NCBI GenBank assembly: GCA_037176725.1
Contig: JAZBRS010000074.1
Coordinates: 66,592,001-66,656,000, forward strand
Length of the DNA: 64,000 bases
Origin: Posidonia oceanica
Lineage: Eukaryota; Streptophyta; Magnoliopsida; Alismatales; Posidoniaceae
Direction of reading: 5' to 3'
The position numbers were made by a program, and so were the translations under genes. Shown piece after piece: positions 1 to 10,140 of this stretch; position 1 is the first letter of the stretch, and every line of letters begins with the position of its first letter. A model generated the notes under the pieces. It did no database searches and was not told the DNA's origin. It was given only the letters and a program-made list of their open reading frames with translations.

Positions 1-146
1 GAAACCTATCCTTTCCAGTCGATAAGTCCGAAACTTATCATCCAACCTTTGCGGTCGATGGGTCCGAAACCTATCCTTTTCGGTCGATAAGTCCGAAACT
101 AATCCTCCAACCTTTGTGGTCGATAGGTCCGAAACCTATCCTTTCC

Positions 147-247
147 GGTCGATGAGTCCGAAACTTATCATCCATCCTTTGCGGTCGATAAGTCCGAAAC
201 TTATCATCCATCCTTTGCGGTCGATGGGTCCGAAACCTATCCGTTCC
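147..247. repeat. Irregular A-A-B trimer (101 bp)
   Basis: Two 36-bp A-halves (147-182 and 183-218) precede one 29-bp B-half, so the dimer alternation is broken. The first of the doublet ends 'catccatcctttgc', with a T that is rare elsewhere. The same irregularity occurs at about 2455-2526, 9185-9256 (and in later A copies at 13,703, 18,221 and 22,739), 26,218-26,289, 40,551-40,622, 47,277-47,348, 50,627-50,698, 56,443-56,514 and 63,763-63,834. The shared variant suggests inheritance from few ancestral events rather than repeated independent slips. Confidence 0.85.
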
Positions 248-1420
248 GGTCGGTAAGTCCGAAACTAATCACCCAACCTTTGCGGTCGATGGGATCGAAA
301 CCTATCCTTTCTACTCGATAAGTCCGAAACTTATCATCCAAGCTTTGCGGTCGATGGGCCCGAAACCTATCCATTCCGGTTGATAAGTCCGTAACATATC
401 ATCCAACCTCCGCGGTCGATGAGTTCGAAACCTATCCATTCCGGTCGATTAGTCCGTAACTGTTCATCCAACCTTTGCGGTCGTTGGGTCCGAAACCAAT
501 CCTTTTCGGTCGATATGTCTGAAACTTATCATCCAACCTTTGCAGTCGATGGGTCCAAAACCTATCCTTTCCGGTCGGTAAGTCTGTAACTTATCATCCT
601 ACCTTTGCGGTCGATAGGTCCGAAACCTATCCTTTCCGGTCGATTAGTACGGAACTTATCATCCAACCTATGGGTCGATCGGTCTGAAACCTATCCTTTC
701 CGGTCGATCAGTCCGAAACTTATCATCCAACCATTGCAGTCGATAGGTCCGAAACCTATCCTCTCCGGTCGATAAGTCCGTAACTTATCTTCCAACCGTT
801 GCGGTCGATGGGTCCGAAACCAATCCTTTCCGGTCGATAAGTCCGAAACTTAACATCCAACCTTTGCAGTCGATAGGACCGAAACCTATCCTTTCCAGTT
901 GATAAGTCCGAAACTTATCATCCAACCTTTGCGGTCGATGGGTCCGAAACCTAACCTTTCCGGTCGATAAGTCCGAAGCTTATCATCCAACCTTTGCGGT
1001 CGATAGGTCCGAAACCTATCCTTTCTGGTCGACATATCCACTACTTATCATCCAACCTTTGCGGTCGATAGGACCGAAGCCTATCCTTTCTGGTCGATAA
1101 GTCCGTAACTTATCATCCAACCTCTACGGTCGATGGGTCCGAAACCTATCCTTTCCGGTCGATAAGTCTGTAACTTATCATCCATGCTTTGCGGTCGTTG
1201 GGTCCGAAACCTATCCTTTCTGGTTGATAAGTCCGTAACTTATCATCCAACCTTTGCGGTCGATGGGTCCAAAACCTATCCTTTACGGTCGATAAGTCCG
1301 AAACTTATCATCCAACCTTTGCAATCGATAGGACCGAAACCTATCCTTTCCGGTCGATAAGTCCGAAACTTATCATCCAACCTTTGCAGTCGATTGGACC
1401 GAAACCTATCCTTTCCGGTC

Positions 1421-1439
1421 GATAAGTCCGAAACTTATC
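1421..1439. other. Dyad in the A-half: 7-bp arms, CCGAA core
   Basis: The segment 'gataagtccgaaacttatc' has perfect 7-bp inverted arms, GATAAGT (1421-1427) and ACTTATC (1433-1439), around the 5-nt CCGAA (1428-1432). It recurs in most A-halves of the window. The commonest variant, CCGTA, changes only the central 5 nt. The dyad could form a hairpin in single-stranded DNA or in a transcript, or act as a symmetric protein site. The minus strand carries the same arms with a TTCGG loop. Function is not established by the sequence. Confidence 0.85.
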
Positions 1440-1456
1440 ATCCAACCTTTGCGGTC

Positions 1457-1475
1457 GATGGGTCCGAAACCTATC
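1457..1475. other. Dyad in the B-half: 7-bp arms with one G/T mismatch
   Basis: The segment 'gatgggtccgaaacctatc' pairs GATGGGT (1457-1463) with ACCTATC (1469-1475) around CCGAA. It has six Watson-Crick pairs and one G-T. Many B-halves carry GATAGGT instead, which restores a perfect 7-bp dyad; an example is 122-140. Relative to the A-half, the A-to-G change in the left arm is matched by T-to-C in the right arm, so pairing survives divergence. Dyad centres alternate 36 and 29 bp apart along the array. Confidence 0.8.
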
Positions 1476-2514
1476 CTTTCCGGTCGATAAGTCCGAAACT
1501 TATCATCCAACCTTTGCGGTCGATATGTCCGAAACCGATCCTTTCCGGTCGATAAGTCCGAAATTGTCATCCAATCTTTGCGGTCGTTAGGTCCGAAAAC
1601 TATCCTTTCTGGTCAACATATCCTTAACTTATCATCCAACCTTTGCGGTCGATGGGTCCGAAACCTATCCTTTACGGTCGATAAGTCTGTAACTTATCAT
1701 CCAACCTTTGCGGTCGATGGGTCCGAAACCTATCGTTTCAGGTCGATAAGTCCGAAAATTAACATCTAACCATTGTGGTCGATAGGTCCGAAACCTATCC
1801 TTTCCGGTCGAAAAGTCCAAAACTTATCATCCAACCTTTGCAGTCGATGGGTCCAAAACCAATCATTTCCGGTCAATAAGTCCGAAACTTATCATACAAG
1901 CTTTGCGGTCGATAGGTCCGAAACCTATCCTTTCCGGTCGATAAGTCAGTAACTTATCGTCCAACCTTTGCGGTCGATGGGTCCGAAACCTATCCTTTCC
2001 GATCGATAAGTCCGTAATTTATCATCCAACCATTGCGGTCGATGGGTCCGAAACCTATCCTTTCGGTCGATAAGTCCGTAACTTATCATCCAACCTCCGC
2101 GGTCAATGAGTTCGAAACCTATCCTTTCCGGTAGATTAGTCTGTAACTTATCATCCAACCTTTGCGGTCGATGGGTCCGAAACCCACCCAATCCGGTCGA
2201 TAAGTCCGAAACTTATCATCCAACCTTTGCGGTCGATCGGTTCAAAACCTATCCTTTCCAGTCGATAAGTCCATAACTTATCATCCAACCGTTGCTGTCG
2301 ATGGGTCCGAAACCTATCCTTTCCAGTCGATAAGTCCGAAACTTATCATCCAACCTTTGCGGTTGATGGGTCCGAAACCTATCCTTTTCGGTCGATAAGT
2401 CAGAAACTTATCCTCTAACCTTTGTGGTCGATAGGTCCGAAACCTATCCGTTCCGGTCGATGAGTCCGAAACTTATCATCCATCCTTTGCGGTCGATAAG
2501 TCCGAAACTTATCG

Positions 2515-5504
2515 TCCAACCTTTGCGGTCGATGGGTTCAACACCTATCCTTTCTGGTCGATAAGTCCATAACTTCTCATCCAACCGTTGCTGTCGATGG
2601 GTCCGAAACCTATCCTTTCCTGTCGATAAGTCCGAAACTTATCATTCAAACGTTGCGGTCGATGGGTCCGAAACCTATCCTTTCCGGTCGATAAGTCGGA
2701 AACTTATCGTCCAACCTTTGCGGTCGATGGGTCCGAAACCAATCCTTTCCTGTTGATATGTCCGTAACTTATCATCCAACCTTTGCGGTCGATGAGTTCG
2801 AAACCTATCCATTCTGGTCGATAAGTCCGTAACTTGTCATCCAACCTTCGCGGTCGATGGGTCCGAAACCTATCCTTTCCGGTCGATAAGTCCGAAACTT
2901 ATCATCCAACCTTTGCGGTCGATGGGTCCGAAACCTATCCTTTCCGGTTGATAAGTCCGTAACTTATCATACAACCTCTGCAGTCGATGAGTTAGAAACC
3001 TATCCTTTCCTGTCGATAAGTACGTTACTGATCATCCATCCTTTGCGGTCGTTGGGTCCGAAACCTATCCTTTCTGGTCGATAAGTCTGAAAATTATCAT
3101 CCAACCTTTACAGTCGATGGGTCCAAAACCTATCCTTTCCGGTCGATAAGTCCGTAACTGATCATCCAACCTTTGCGGTCGTTGGGTCCGAAACCTATCC
3201 TTTCCGGTCGATAAGTCCGAAACTTATCATCCAACCTTTGCGATCGATGGGTCCGAAACCTATCCTTTCCGGTCGATAAGTCCGAAACTTATCATCCAAC
3301 CTTTGTGGTCGATAGGTCCAAAACCTATCCTTTCCGGTCGATAAGCCCGAAACTTATCATCCAACCTTTGAGGTCGATGGGTCCGAAACCGATCCTTTCC
3401 GGTTGATAAGTCCGTAACTTATCATCCAACCTCCGCAGTCGTTGAGTTCAAAACCTATCCTTTCCGGTCGATAAGTACGAAACTGATCATCCAACCTTTG
3501 CGGTCGTTGGGACCGAAACCTATCCTTTCCGGTCGATAAGTCCGTAACTTATCTTCCAACCTTTGCGGTCGATAGGTCCGAAACCTATCCTTTCCGGTCG
3601 ATCAGTACGAAACTTATCATCCAACCTATGGGTCGATGGGTCCGAAACCTATCCTTTCCGTTCGATAAGTCCGAAACTTATCATCCAACCATTGTAGTCG
3701 CTTGGTCCGAAAGCTATCCTCTCCGGTCGATAAGTCCGTAAGTTATCATCCAACCTTTGCGGTCGATGGGTCCGAAACCTATCCATTCCGGTCGATAAGT
3801 CCGAAACTTATCATCCAACCTGTGCAGTCGATAGCACCGAAACCTATCCTTTCCGGTCGATAAGTCCGAAACATATCATCCAACCTTTGCGGTCGATGGG
3901 TCCGAAACCTATCCTTTCCGGTCGATAAGTCCGAAAATTATCTTCCATCCTTTGCGGCCGATAGGTCCGAAACCTATCCTTTCCGGTCGAAAAGTCCGTA
4001 AATTATCATCCAACCTTTGCGGTCGATAGGTCCGAAACCTATCCTTTCTGGTCGATCTATCCGTAACTTATCATCCAACCTTTGCGGTCGATGGGTCCGA
4101 AACCTATCCTTTCCGGTCGATAAGTCCGTAACTAATCATCCAACCTTTGCGGTCGATGGGCCCGAAACCTATCGTTTCAGGTCGATAACTCCGAAACTTA
4201 ACATCCAACCATTGTGGTCGATAGGTTCGAAACCTATCCTTTCCGGTCGATAAGTCCGAAACTTATCATCCAACCTTCGCGGTCGATGGGTCCGAAACCA
4301 ATCATTTCCGGTCGATAAGTCGGAAACTTATCATACAACCTTTGCGGTCGATAGGCCTGAAACCTATCCTTTCCGGTCGATAAGTCCGTAACTTATCAAC
4401 CAACCTTTGCGGTCGAAGGGTCCGAAACCTATCCTTTCCGGTCGATAAGTCCGTAATTTATCATCCAACCATTGCGGTCGATGGGTCCGAAACCTATCCT
4501 TTCCGGTCGATAAGTCCGTAACTTATCATCCAACCTCTGCTGTCAATGAGTTCGTAACCTATCCTTTCCGGTCGATAAGGCTGTAACTTATCATGGATCC
4601 TTTGTGGTCGATGGGTCCGAAACCTACCCATTCCGGTCGATAAGTCCGAAACTTATCATCCAACCTGTGCGGTCGATGGGTTCAAAACCTATCCTTTCCG
4701 GTCGACAAGTCCGTAACTAATCATCCAACCGTTGCTGTCGATGGGTCCGAAACATATCCTTTCCAGTCGATAAGTCCGAAACTTATCATCCAACCTTTGC
4801 CGTCGATGGGTCCGAAACTTATCCTTTTCGGTCGATAATACCGAAACTTATCATCCAACCTTTGTGGTCGATAGGTCCGAAACCTATCCTTTCCGGTCGA
4901 TAGGTCCGAAATTTATCATCCAGCCTTTGCTGTCGATGGGTCCGAAACCTATCCATTCCGGTCGATAAGTCCGAAACTTATCATACAACCTTTCCGGTCG
5001 ATCGGTCCGAAACCTATCCTTTCTGGTCGATAAGTCCGTAACTTATCATCCAACCTTTGCGGTCGATGGGTCCGAAAGCTATCCTTTCCGGTCGATAAGT
5101 CCGAAACTTATCATCCAACCTTTGCGGTCGATAGGTCCGAAACCCATCCATTCTGGTCGATTAGTCCGAAACTTATCATCCAACCTTTGCGGTCGATGGG
5201 TACGAAACCTATCCTTTCTGGTCGTTATGTCCGAAACTTATGATCCAACCTTTGCGGTCGATAGGTCTGAAACCTATCCTCTTCGGTCGATAAGTCAGTA
5301 ACTCATCATCCAACCTTTGCTGTCGATGGGACCGAAACCTATCCTTTCCGGTCGATAAGTCCGTAACTTATCATCCAACCTCTGCGGTCGATGGGTCTGA
5401 AGCCTATCCTTTCTGGTCGATAAGTCCGTAACTTATCAACCAACCTCTACGGTCGATGGGTCCGAAACCTATCCTTTCCGGTCGATAAGTCCGTAACTTA
5501 TCAT
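2515..5504. repeat. 2990-bp tandem duplication, copy 1 (contains HOR copy A1)
   Basis: Offsets of 2989-2990 bp (46 dimers) link this segment to the next: 'cagtcgatgag' at 2981 and 5970, 'attgtagtcg' at 3691 and 6681, and a TTG-led frame at 4017 and 7007. The left edge includes a C-type stretch (2515-2640) that also reappears at 5505-5630. The duplication therefore copied the C-to-A boundary together with A sequence. Private A1 variants include 'catggatcc' near 4593 and 'aaacttatcc' near 4817. Edges are accurate to about 30 bp because the flanks are homologous. Confidence 0.8.
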
Positions 5505-5969
5505 CCATCCTTTGCGGTCGATGGGTTCAACACCTATCCTTTCTGGTCGATAAGTCCATAACATCTCATCCAACCGTTGCTGTCGATGGGTCCGAAACCT
5601 ATCCTTTCCTGTCGATAAGTCCGAAACTTATCATTCAAACTTTGCGGTCGATGGGTCCGAAACCTATCCTTTCCGGTCGATAAGTCGGAAACTTATCATC
5701 CAACCTTTGCGGTCGATGGGTCCGAAACCTATTCTTTCCTGTTGATAAGTCCGTAACTTATCATCCAACCATTGCGGTCGATGAGTTCGAAACCTATCCT
5801 TTCCGGTCGATAAGTCCGTAACTTGTCATCCAACCTTCGCGGTCGATGGGTCCGAAACCTATCCTTTCCGGTCGATAAGTCCGAAACTTATCATCCAACC
5901 ATTGCGGTCGATGGGTCCGAAACCTATCCTTTCCGGTTGATAAGTCCGTAACTTATCATCCAACCTCTG
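2981..5969. repeat. HOR copy A1 (truncated, 2989 bp)
   Basis: This is measured from landmark 'cagtcgatgag' to its next occurrence. It holds the first part of the A unit only; the rest is missing because of the 2990-bp duplication junction near 5505. It has no 390-bp internal duplication. It carries the A-type markers 'ggtcgatctatcc' (about 4050) and 'cctatgggtcg' (1-nt loss near 3628). Confidence 0.8.
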
Positions 5970-6490
5970 CAGTCGATGAGTTCGAAACCTATCCTTTCCT
6001 GTCGATAAGTACGTTACTGATCATCCATCCTTTGCGGTCGTTGGGTCCGAAACCTATCCTTTCGGGTCGATAAGTTTGAAACTTATCATCCTGCCTTTGC
6101 AGTCGATGGGTCCAAAACCTATCCTTTCCGGTCGATAAGTCCGTAACTGATCATCCAACCTTTGCGGTCGTTGGGTCCGAAACCTATCCTTTCCGGTCGA
6201 TAAGTCCGAAACTTATCATCCAACCTTTGCGATCGATGGGTCCGAAACCTATCCTTTCCGGTCGATAAGTCCGAAACTTATCATCCAACCTTTGTGGTCG
6301 ATAGGTCCAAAACCTATCCTTTCCGGTCGATAAGCACGAAACTTATCATCCAACCTTTGAGGTCGATGGGTCCGAAACCGATCCTTTCCGGTTGATAAGT
6401 CCGTAACTTATCATCCAACCTCCGCAGTCGTTGAGTTCAAAACCTATCCTTTCCAGTCGATAAGTACGAAACTGATCATCCAACCTTTGC

Positions 6491-6668
6491 GGTCGATGGG
6501 TCCGAAACCTATCCTTTCTGGTCGTTAAGTCCGAAACTTATGATCCAACCTTTGCGGTCGATAGGTCCGAAACCTATCCTCTTCGGTCGATAAGTCCGTA
6601 ACTTATCATCCAACCTTTGCTGTAGATGGGACCGAAACCTATCCTTTCCGGTCGATAAGTCCGAAACT
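6491..6668. other. Replaced (conversion-like) tract in A2
   Basis: At this position A1 has 'ggtcgttgggaccg', then 'cgatcagtacg' and 'cctatgggtcg' (3491-3690). A2 instead carries 'ctggtcgttaag', 'cttatgatcc' and 'tcctcttcgg'. These match sequence 1885 bp (29 dimers) downstream at about 8371-8548, and the equivalent in A1 near 5190-5360. Both flanks keep the normal 2989-2990-bp register with A1. The pattern is that of a non-crossover gene conversion. A double unequal crossover would give the same result. Confidence 0.7.
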
Positions 6669-7110
6669 TATCATCCAACCATTGTAGTCGCTTGGTCCGA
6701 AAGCTATCCTCTCCGGTCGATAAGTCCGTAACTTAACATCCAACCTTTGCTGTCGATGGGTCCGAAACCTATCCATTCCGGTCGATAAGTCCGAAACTTA
6801 TCATCCAACCTGTGCTGTCGATAGCACCGAAACCTATCCTTTCCGGTCGATAAGTCCGAAACATATCATCCAACCTTTGCGGTCGATGGGTCCGAAACCT
6901 ATCCATTCCGGTCGATAAGTCCGAAAATTATCTTCCAACCATTGCGGCCGATAGGTCCGAAACCTATCCTTTCCGGTCGAAAAGTCCGTAAATTATCATC
7001 CAACCTTTGCGGTCGATAGGTCCGAAACCTATCCTTTCAGGTCGATCTATCCGTAACTTATCATCCAACCTTTGCGGTCGATGGGTCCGAAACCTATCCT
7101 TTCCGGTCGA

Positions 7111-7305
7111 TAAGTCCGAAAATTATCTTCCAACCTTTGCGGCCGATAGGTCCGAAACCTATCCTTTCCGGTCGATAAGTCCGTAACTTATCATCCAACC
7201 TTCGCGGTCGATGGGTCCGAAACCTATCCTTTCCGGTCGATAAGTCCGAAACTTATCATCCAACCTTTGAGGTCGATGGGTCCGAAACCTATCCTTTCCG
7301 GTCGA
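7111..7305. repeat. 195-bp insertion (three dimers) private to A2
   Basis: Compared with A1, A3, A4 and A6, three extra dimers lie between 'ggtcgatctatcc' (near 7040) and 'gggcccgaaacc' (near 7343). The inserted part contains 'aaaattatcttccaacc' and 'ggccgatagg', which duplicate the stretch near 6920-6960. It looks like a local duplication with short variant-bearing neighbours. The exact edge is ambiguous within one dimer. Confidence 0.75.
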
Positions 7306-10140
7306 TAAGTCCGTAACTAATCATCCAACCTTTGCGGTCGATGGGCCCGAAACCTATCGTTTCAGGTCGATAACTCCGAAACTTAACATCCAACCATTGT
7401 GGTCGATAGGTTCGAAACCTATCCTTTCCGGTCGATAAGTCCGAAACTTATCATCCAACCTTTGCGGTCGATGGGTCCGAAACCAATCATTTCCGGTCGA
7501 TAAGTCGGAAACTTATCATACAACCTTTGCGGTCGATAGGTCTGAAACCTATCCTTTCCGATCGATAAGTCCGTAACTTATCAACCAACCATTGCGGTCG
7601 AAGGGTCCGAAACCTATCCTTTCCGGTCGATAAGTCCGTAATTTATCATCCAACCATTGCGGTCGATGGGTCCGAAACCTATCCTTTCCGGTCGATAAGT
7701 CCGTAACGTATCATCCAACCTCTGCTGTCAATGAGTTCGTAACCTATCCTTTCCGGTCGATAAGGCCGTAACTTATCATGGAACCTTTGCGGTCGATGGG
7801 TCCGAAACCTACCCATTCCGGTCGATAAGTCCGAAACTTATCATCCAACCTGTGCGGTCGATGGGTTCAAAACCTATCCTTTCCGGTCGACAAGTCCGTA
7901 ACTAATCATCCAACCGTTGCTGTCGATGGGTCCGAAACATATCCTTTCCAGTCGATAAGTCCGAAACTTATCATCCAACCTTTGCGGTCGATGGGTCCGA
8001 AACCTATCCTTTTCGGTCGATAAGACCGAAACTTATCATCCAACCTTTGTGGTCGATAGGTCCGAAACCTATCCTTTCCGGTCGATAAGTCCGAAATTTA
8101 TCATCCAGCCTTTGCGGTCGATGGGTCCGAAACCTATCCATTCCGGTCGATAAGTCCGAAACTTATCATACAACCTTTCCGGTCGATCGGTCCGAAACCT
8201 ATCCTTTCCGGTCGATAAGTCCGTAACTTATCATCCAACCTTTGCGGTCGATGGGTCCGAAAGCTATCCTTTCCGATCGATAAGTCCGAAACTTATCATC
8301 CAACCTTTGCGGTCGATAGGTCCGAAACCTATCCATTCTGGTCGATTAGTCCGAAACTTATCATCCAACCTTTGCGGTCGATGGGTCCGAAACCTATCCT
8401 TTCTGGTCGTTAAGTCCGAAACTTATGATCCAACCTTTGCGGTCGATAGGTCCGAAACCTATCCTCTTCGGTCGATAAGTCCGTAACTTATCATCCAACC
8501 TTTGCTGTCGATGGGACCGAAACCTATCCTTTCCGGTCGATAAGTCCGTAACTTATCATCCAACCTCTGCGGTCGATGGGTCTGAAGCCTATCCTTTCTG
8601 GTCGATAAGTCCGTAACTTATCAACCAACCTCTACGGTCGATGGGTCCGAAACCTATCCTTTTCGGTCGATAAGTCCGTAACTTATCATCCATCCTTTGC
8701 GGTCGTTGGGTCCGAAACCTATCCTTTCCGGTCGAAAAGTCCGTAACATATCATCCAACCTTTGCGGTCGTTGCATCCGAAACCTATCCTTTCCGGTCGA
8801 AAAGTCTGAAACCTTTCAACCAACCTTTGCGGACGATGGGTACAAAACCTATCCTTTCCGGTCGATAAGTCCGTAACTTAACATCCAACCTTTGCGGTCG
8901 ATAGGTCCGAAACCTATCCTTTCCGATCGCTAAGTCAGTAACGTACCATCCAACCGTTGCGTTCGATGGGTCCGAAACCTATCCTTTCCGGTCGTTAAGT
9001 CCGTAACTTATCATCTAACCTTTGCGGTCGATGGGTTCGAAACCTATCCTTTCTTGTCGATAAGTCCGGTACATATCATCCAACCTTTGCGGTCGATGGG
9101 TCTGAAACCTATCCTTTCCGGTCGATAAGTCCTTAACTTATCATCCAACCATTGCGGTCGATGGGTCCGAAACCAATCCTTTCCAGTCGATAAGTCAGAA
9201 ACTTATCATCCAACCATTGCGGTCGATAAGTCCGTAACTTATCATCCATCCTTTGCAGTCGATAGGTCCGAAACCAATCCATTCCAGTCGATAAGTCCGA
9301 AACTTAACATCCAACCTTTGCGGTCGATGGGTCCGAAACCTATCATTTCCGGTCGATAAGTCCGAAACATATCATCCAACCTTTGCGGTCGATAGGTCCA
9401 AAACCTAGCCTTTCCGGTCGATTAGTCCGAAACTTATCATCCAACCTTTGGGTCGATGGGTGCGAAACCTATCCTTTCCGGTCGATAAGTCCGAAACTTA
9501 TCATCCAGCCTTTGCGGTCGATAGGTCCGAAACCAATCCTCTCCGGTCGATAAGTCCGTAACTAATCCTCCAACCTTTGCGGTCGATGGGTCCGAAACCT
9601 ATCCGTTCCGGTCGATAAGTCCGTAACTTATCATCCAACCTATGCGGTCGATGGGTCCGAAGCCTATCCTTTCTGGTCGATAAGTCCGTAACTTATCTTC
9701 CAACCTCTGCGGTCGATGGGTCCGAAACCTATCCTTTCCGGTCGATAAGTCCGTAACTTATCATCCAACCTTTGCGGTCGATGGGTCCAAAACCAATCCT
9801 TTCTGGTCGATATGTCCGTAACTTATCATCCAACCGTTGCGGTCGCTGGGTCCGAAACCTATCCTTTCCAGTCGATAAGTCCGAAACTTATCATCCAACC
9901 TTTGCGGTCGATGGGTCCGAAACCTATCCTTTTCGGTCGATAAGTCCAAAACTTTTCATGCAACCTTTGCGGTCGATTGGTCCGAAACCTATCCTTTCTG
10001 GTCTATAAGTCCGTATCTTATCATCCAACCTTCGCGGTCGAAGGGTCCGAAACCTATCCTTTCCGGACGATTCGTCCGAAAATTATCATCCAACCTTTAC
10101 GGTCGATTGGTCCGAAACCTATCCATTCCGGTCGATTAGT

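Larger units (their letters stand above)
1417..1481 (+). repeat. Reference copy of the 65-bp monomer (A-half plus B-half)
   Basis: This copy matches the consensus I derive by eye. The A-half is 1417-1452 (36 bp) and the B-half is 1453-1481 (29 bp). Both begin 'ggtcgat' and share the core 'gtccgaaac'. Aligned, the B-half lacks the A-half's 'atccaac' and differs at four positions: aa to gg in the left arm, t to c in the right arm, and g to c in the 'ctttgc'/'ctttcc' tail. The present monomer therefore arose by duplication of a roughly 29-36-bp ancestor, followed by divergence and joint amplification. The sequence does not show whether the 7 nt were lost or gained. Confidence 0.95.
1..2514. repeat. 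Block C0: C-type higher-order segment, truncated at the left
   Basis: Positions 1-240 repeat at about 2309, so this block holds the tail of one unit and then most of a second, with a period of 2308 bp. That equals 35 dimers plus one 36-bp half minus three bases. The three losses are visible as 'cctatgggtcg' near 670, 'gaaattgtcatcc' near 1564 and 'cctttcggtcg' near 2062. Positions 380-2500 align in order with 44,040-47,300 and 54,310-56,450, sharing 'ggtcgacatatcc' (near 1028) and 'ggtcaacatatcc' (near 1610). C0 lacks one dimer present near 54,960 in C2, and lacks the large insertion of C1. Confidence 0.8.
5505..8690. repeat. 2990-bp tandem duplication, copy 2, with 195-bp gain
   Basis: This is the second copy of the 2515-5504 segment. 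It is longer by three dimers gained near 7111-7305, so the offset to copy 1 rises from 2990 to 3185 (for example 'gggcccgaaacc' near 4158 and 7343). It also carries a replaced tract at 6491-6668. Past about 8690 the sequence runs on into normal A-unit sequence ('ggtcgttgggtccg'). Copy 1 instead jumped back to the C-type start at the equivalent point near 5505. Confidence 0.78.

Noticed and set aside
122..140. Hairpins as transcription terminators
   Set aside because: The dyad occurs in nearly every half-unit, has no T-tract after it, and there are no genes to terminate.
1457..1481. CENP-B box-like site on the minus strand ('tttcggacccatcgacc')
   Set aside because: It shares TTCG and CG at the right spacing, but only six of the nine essential core positions match; the central A and the last two G are absent. 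Too weak to call.
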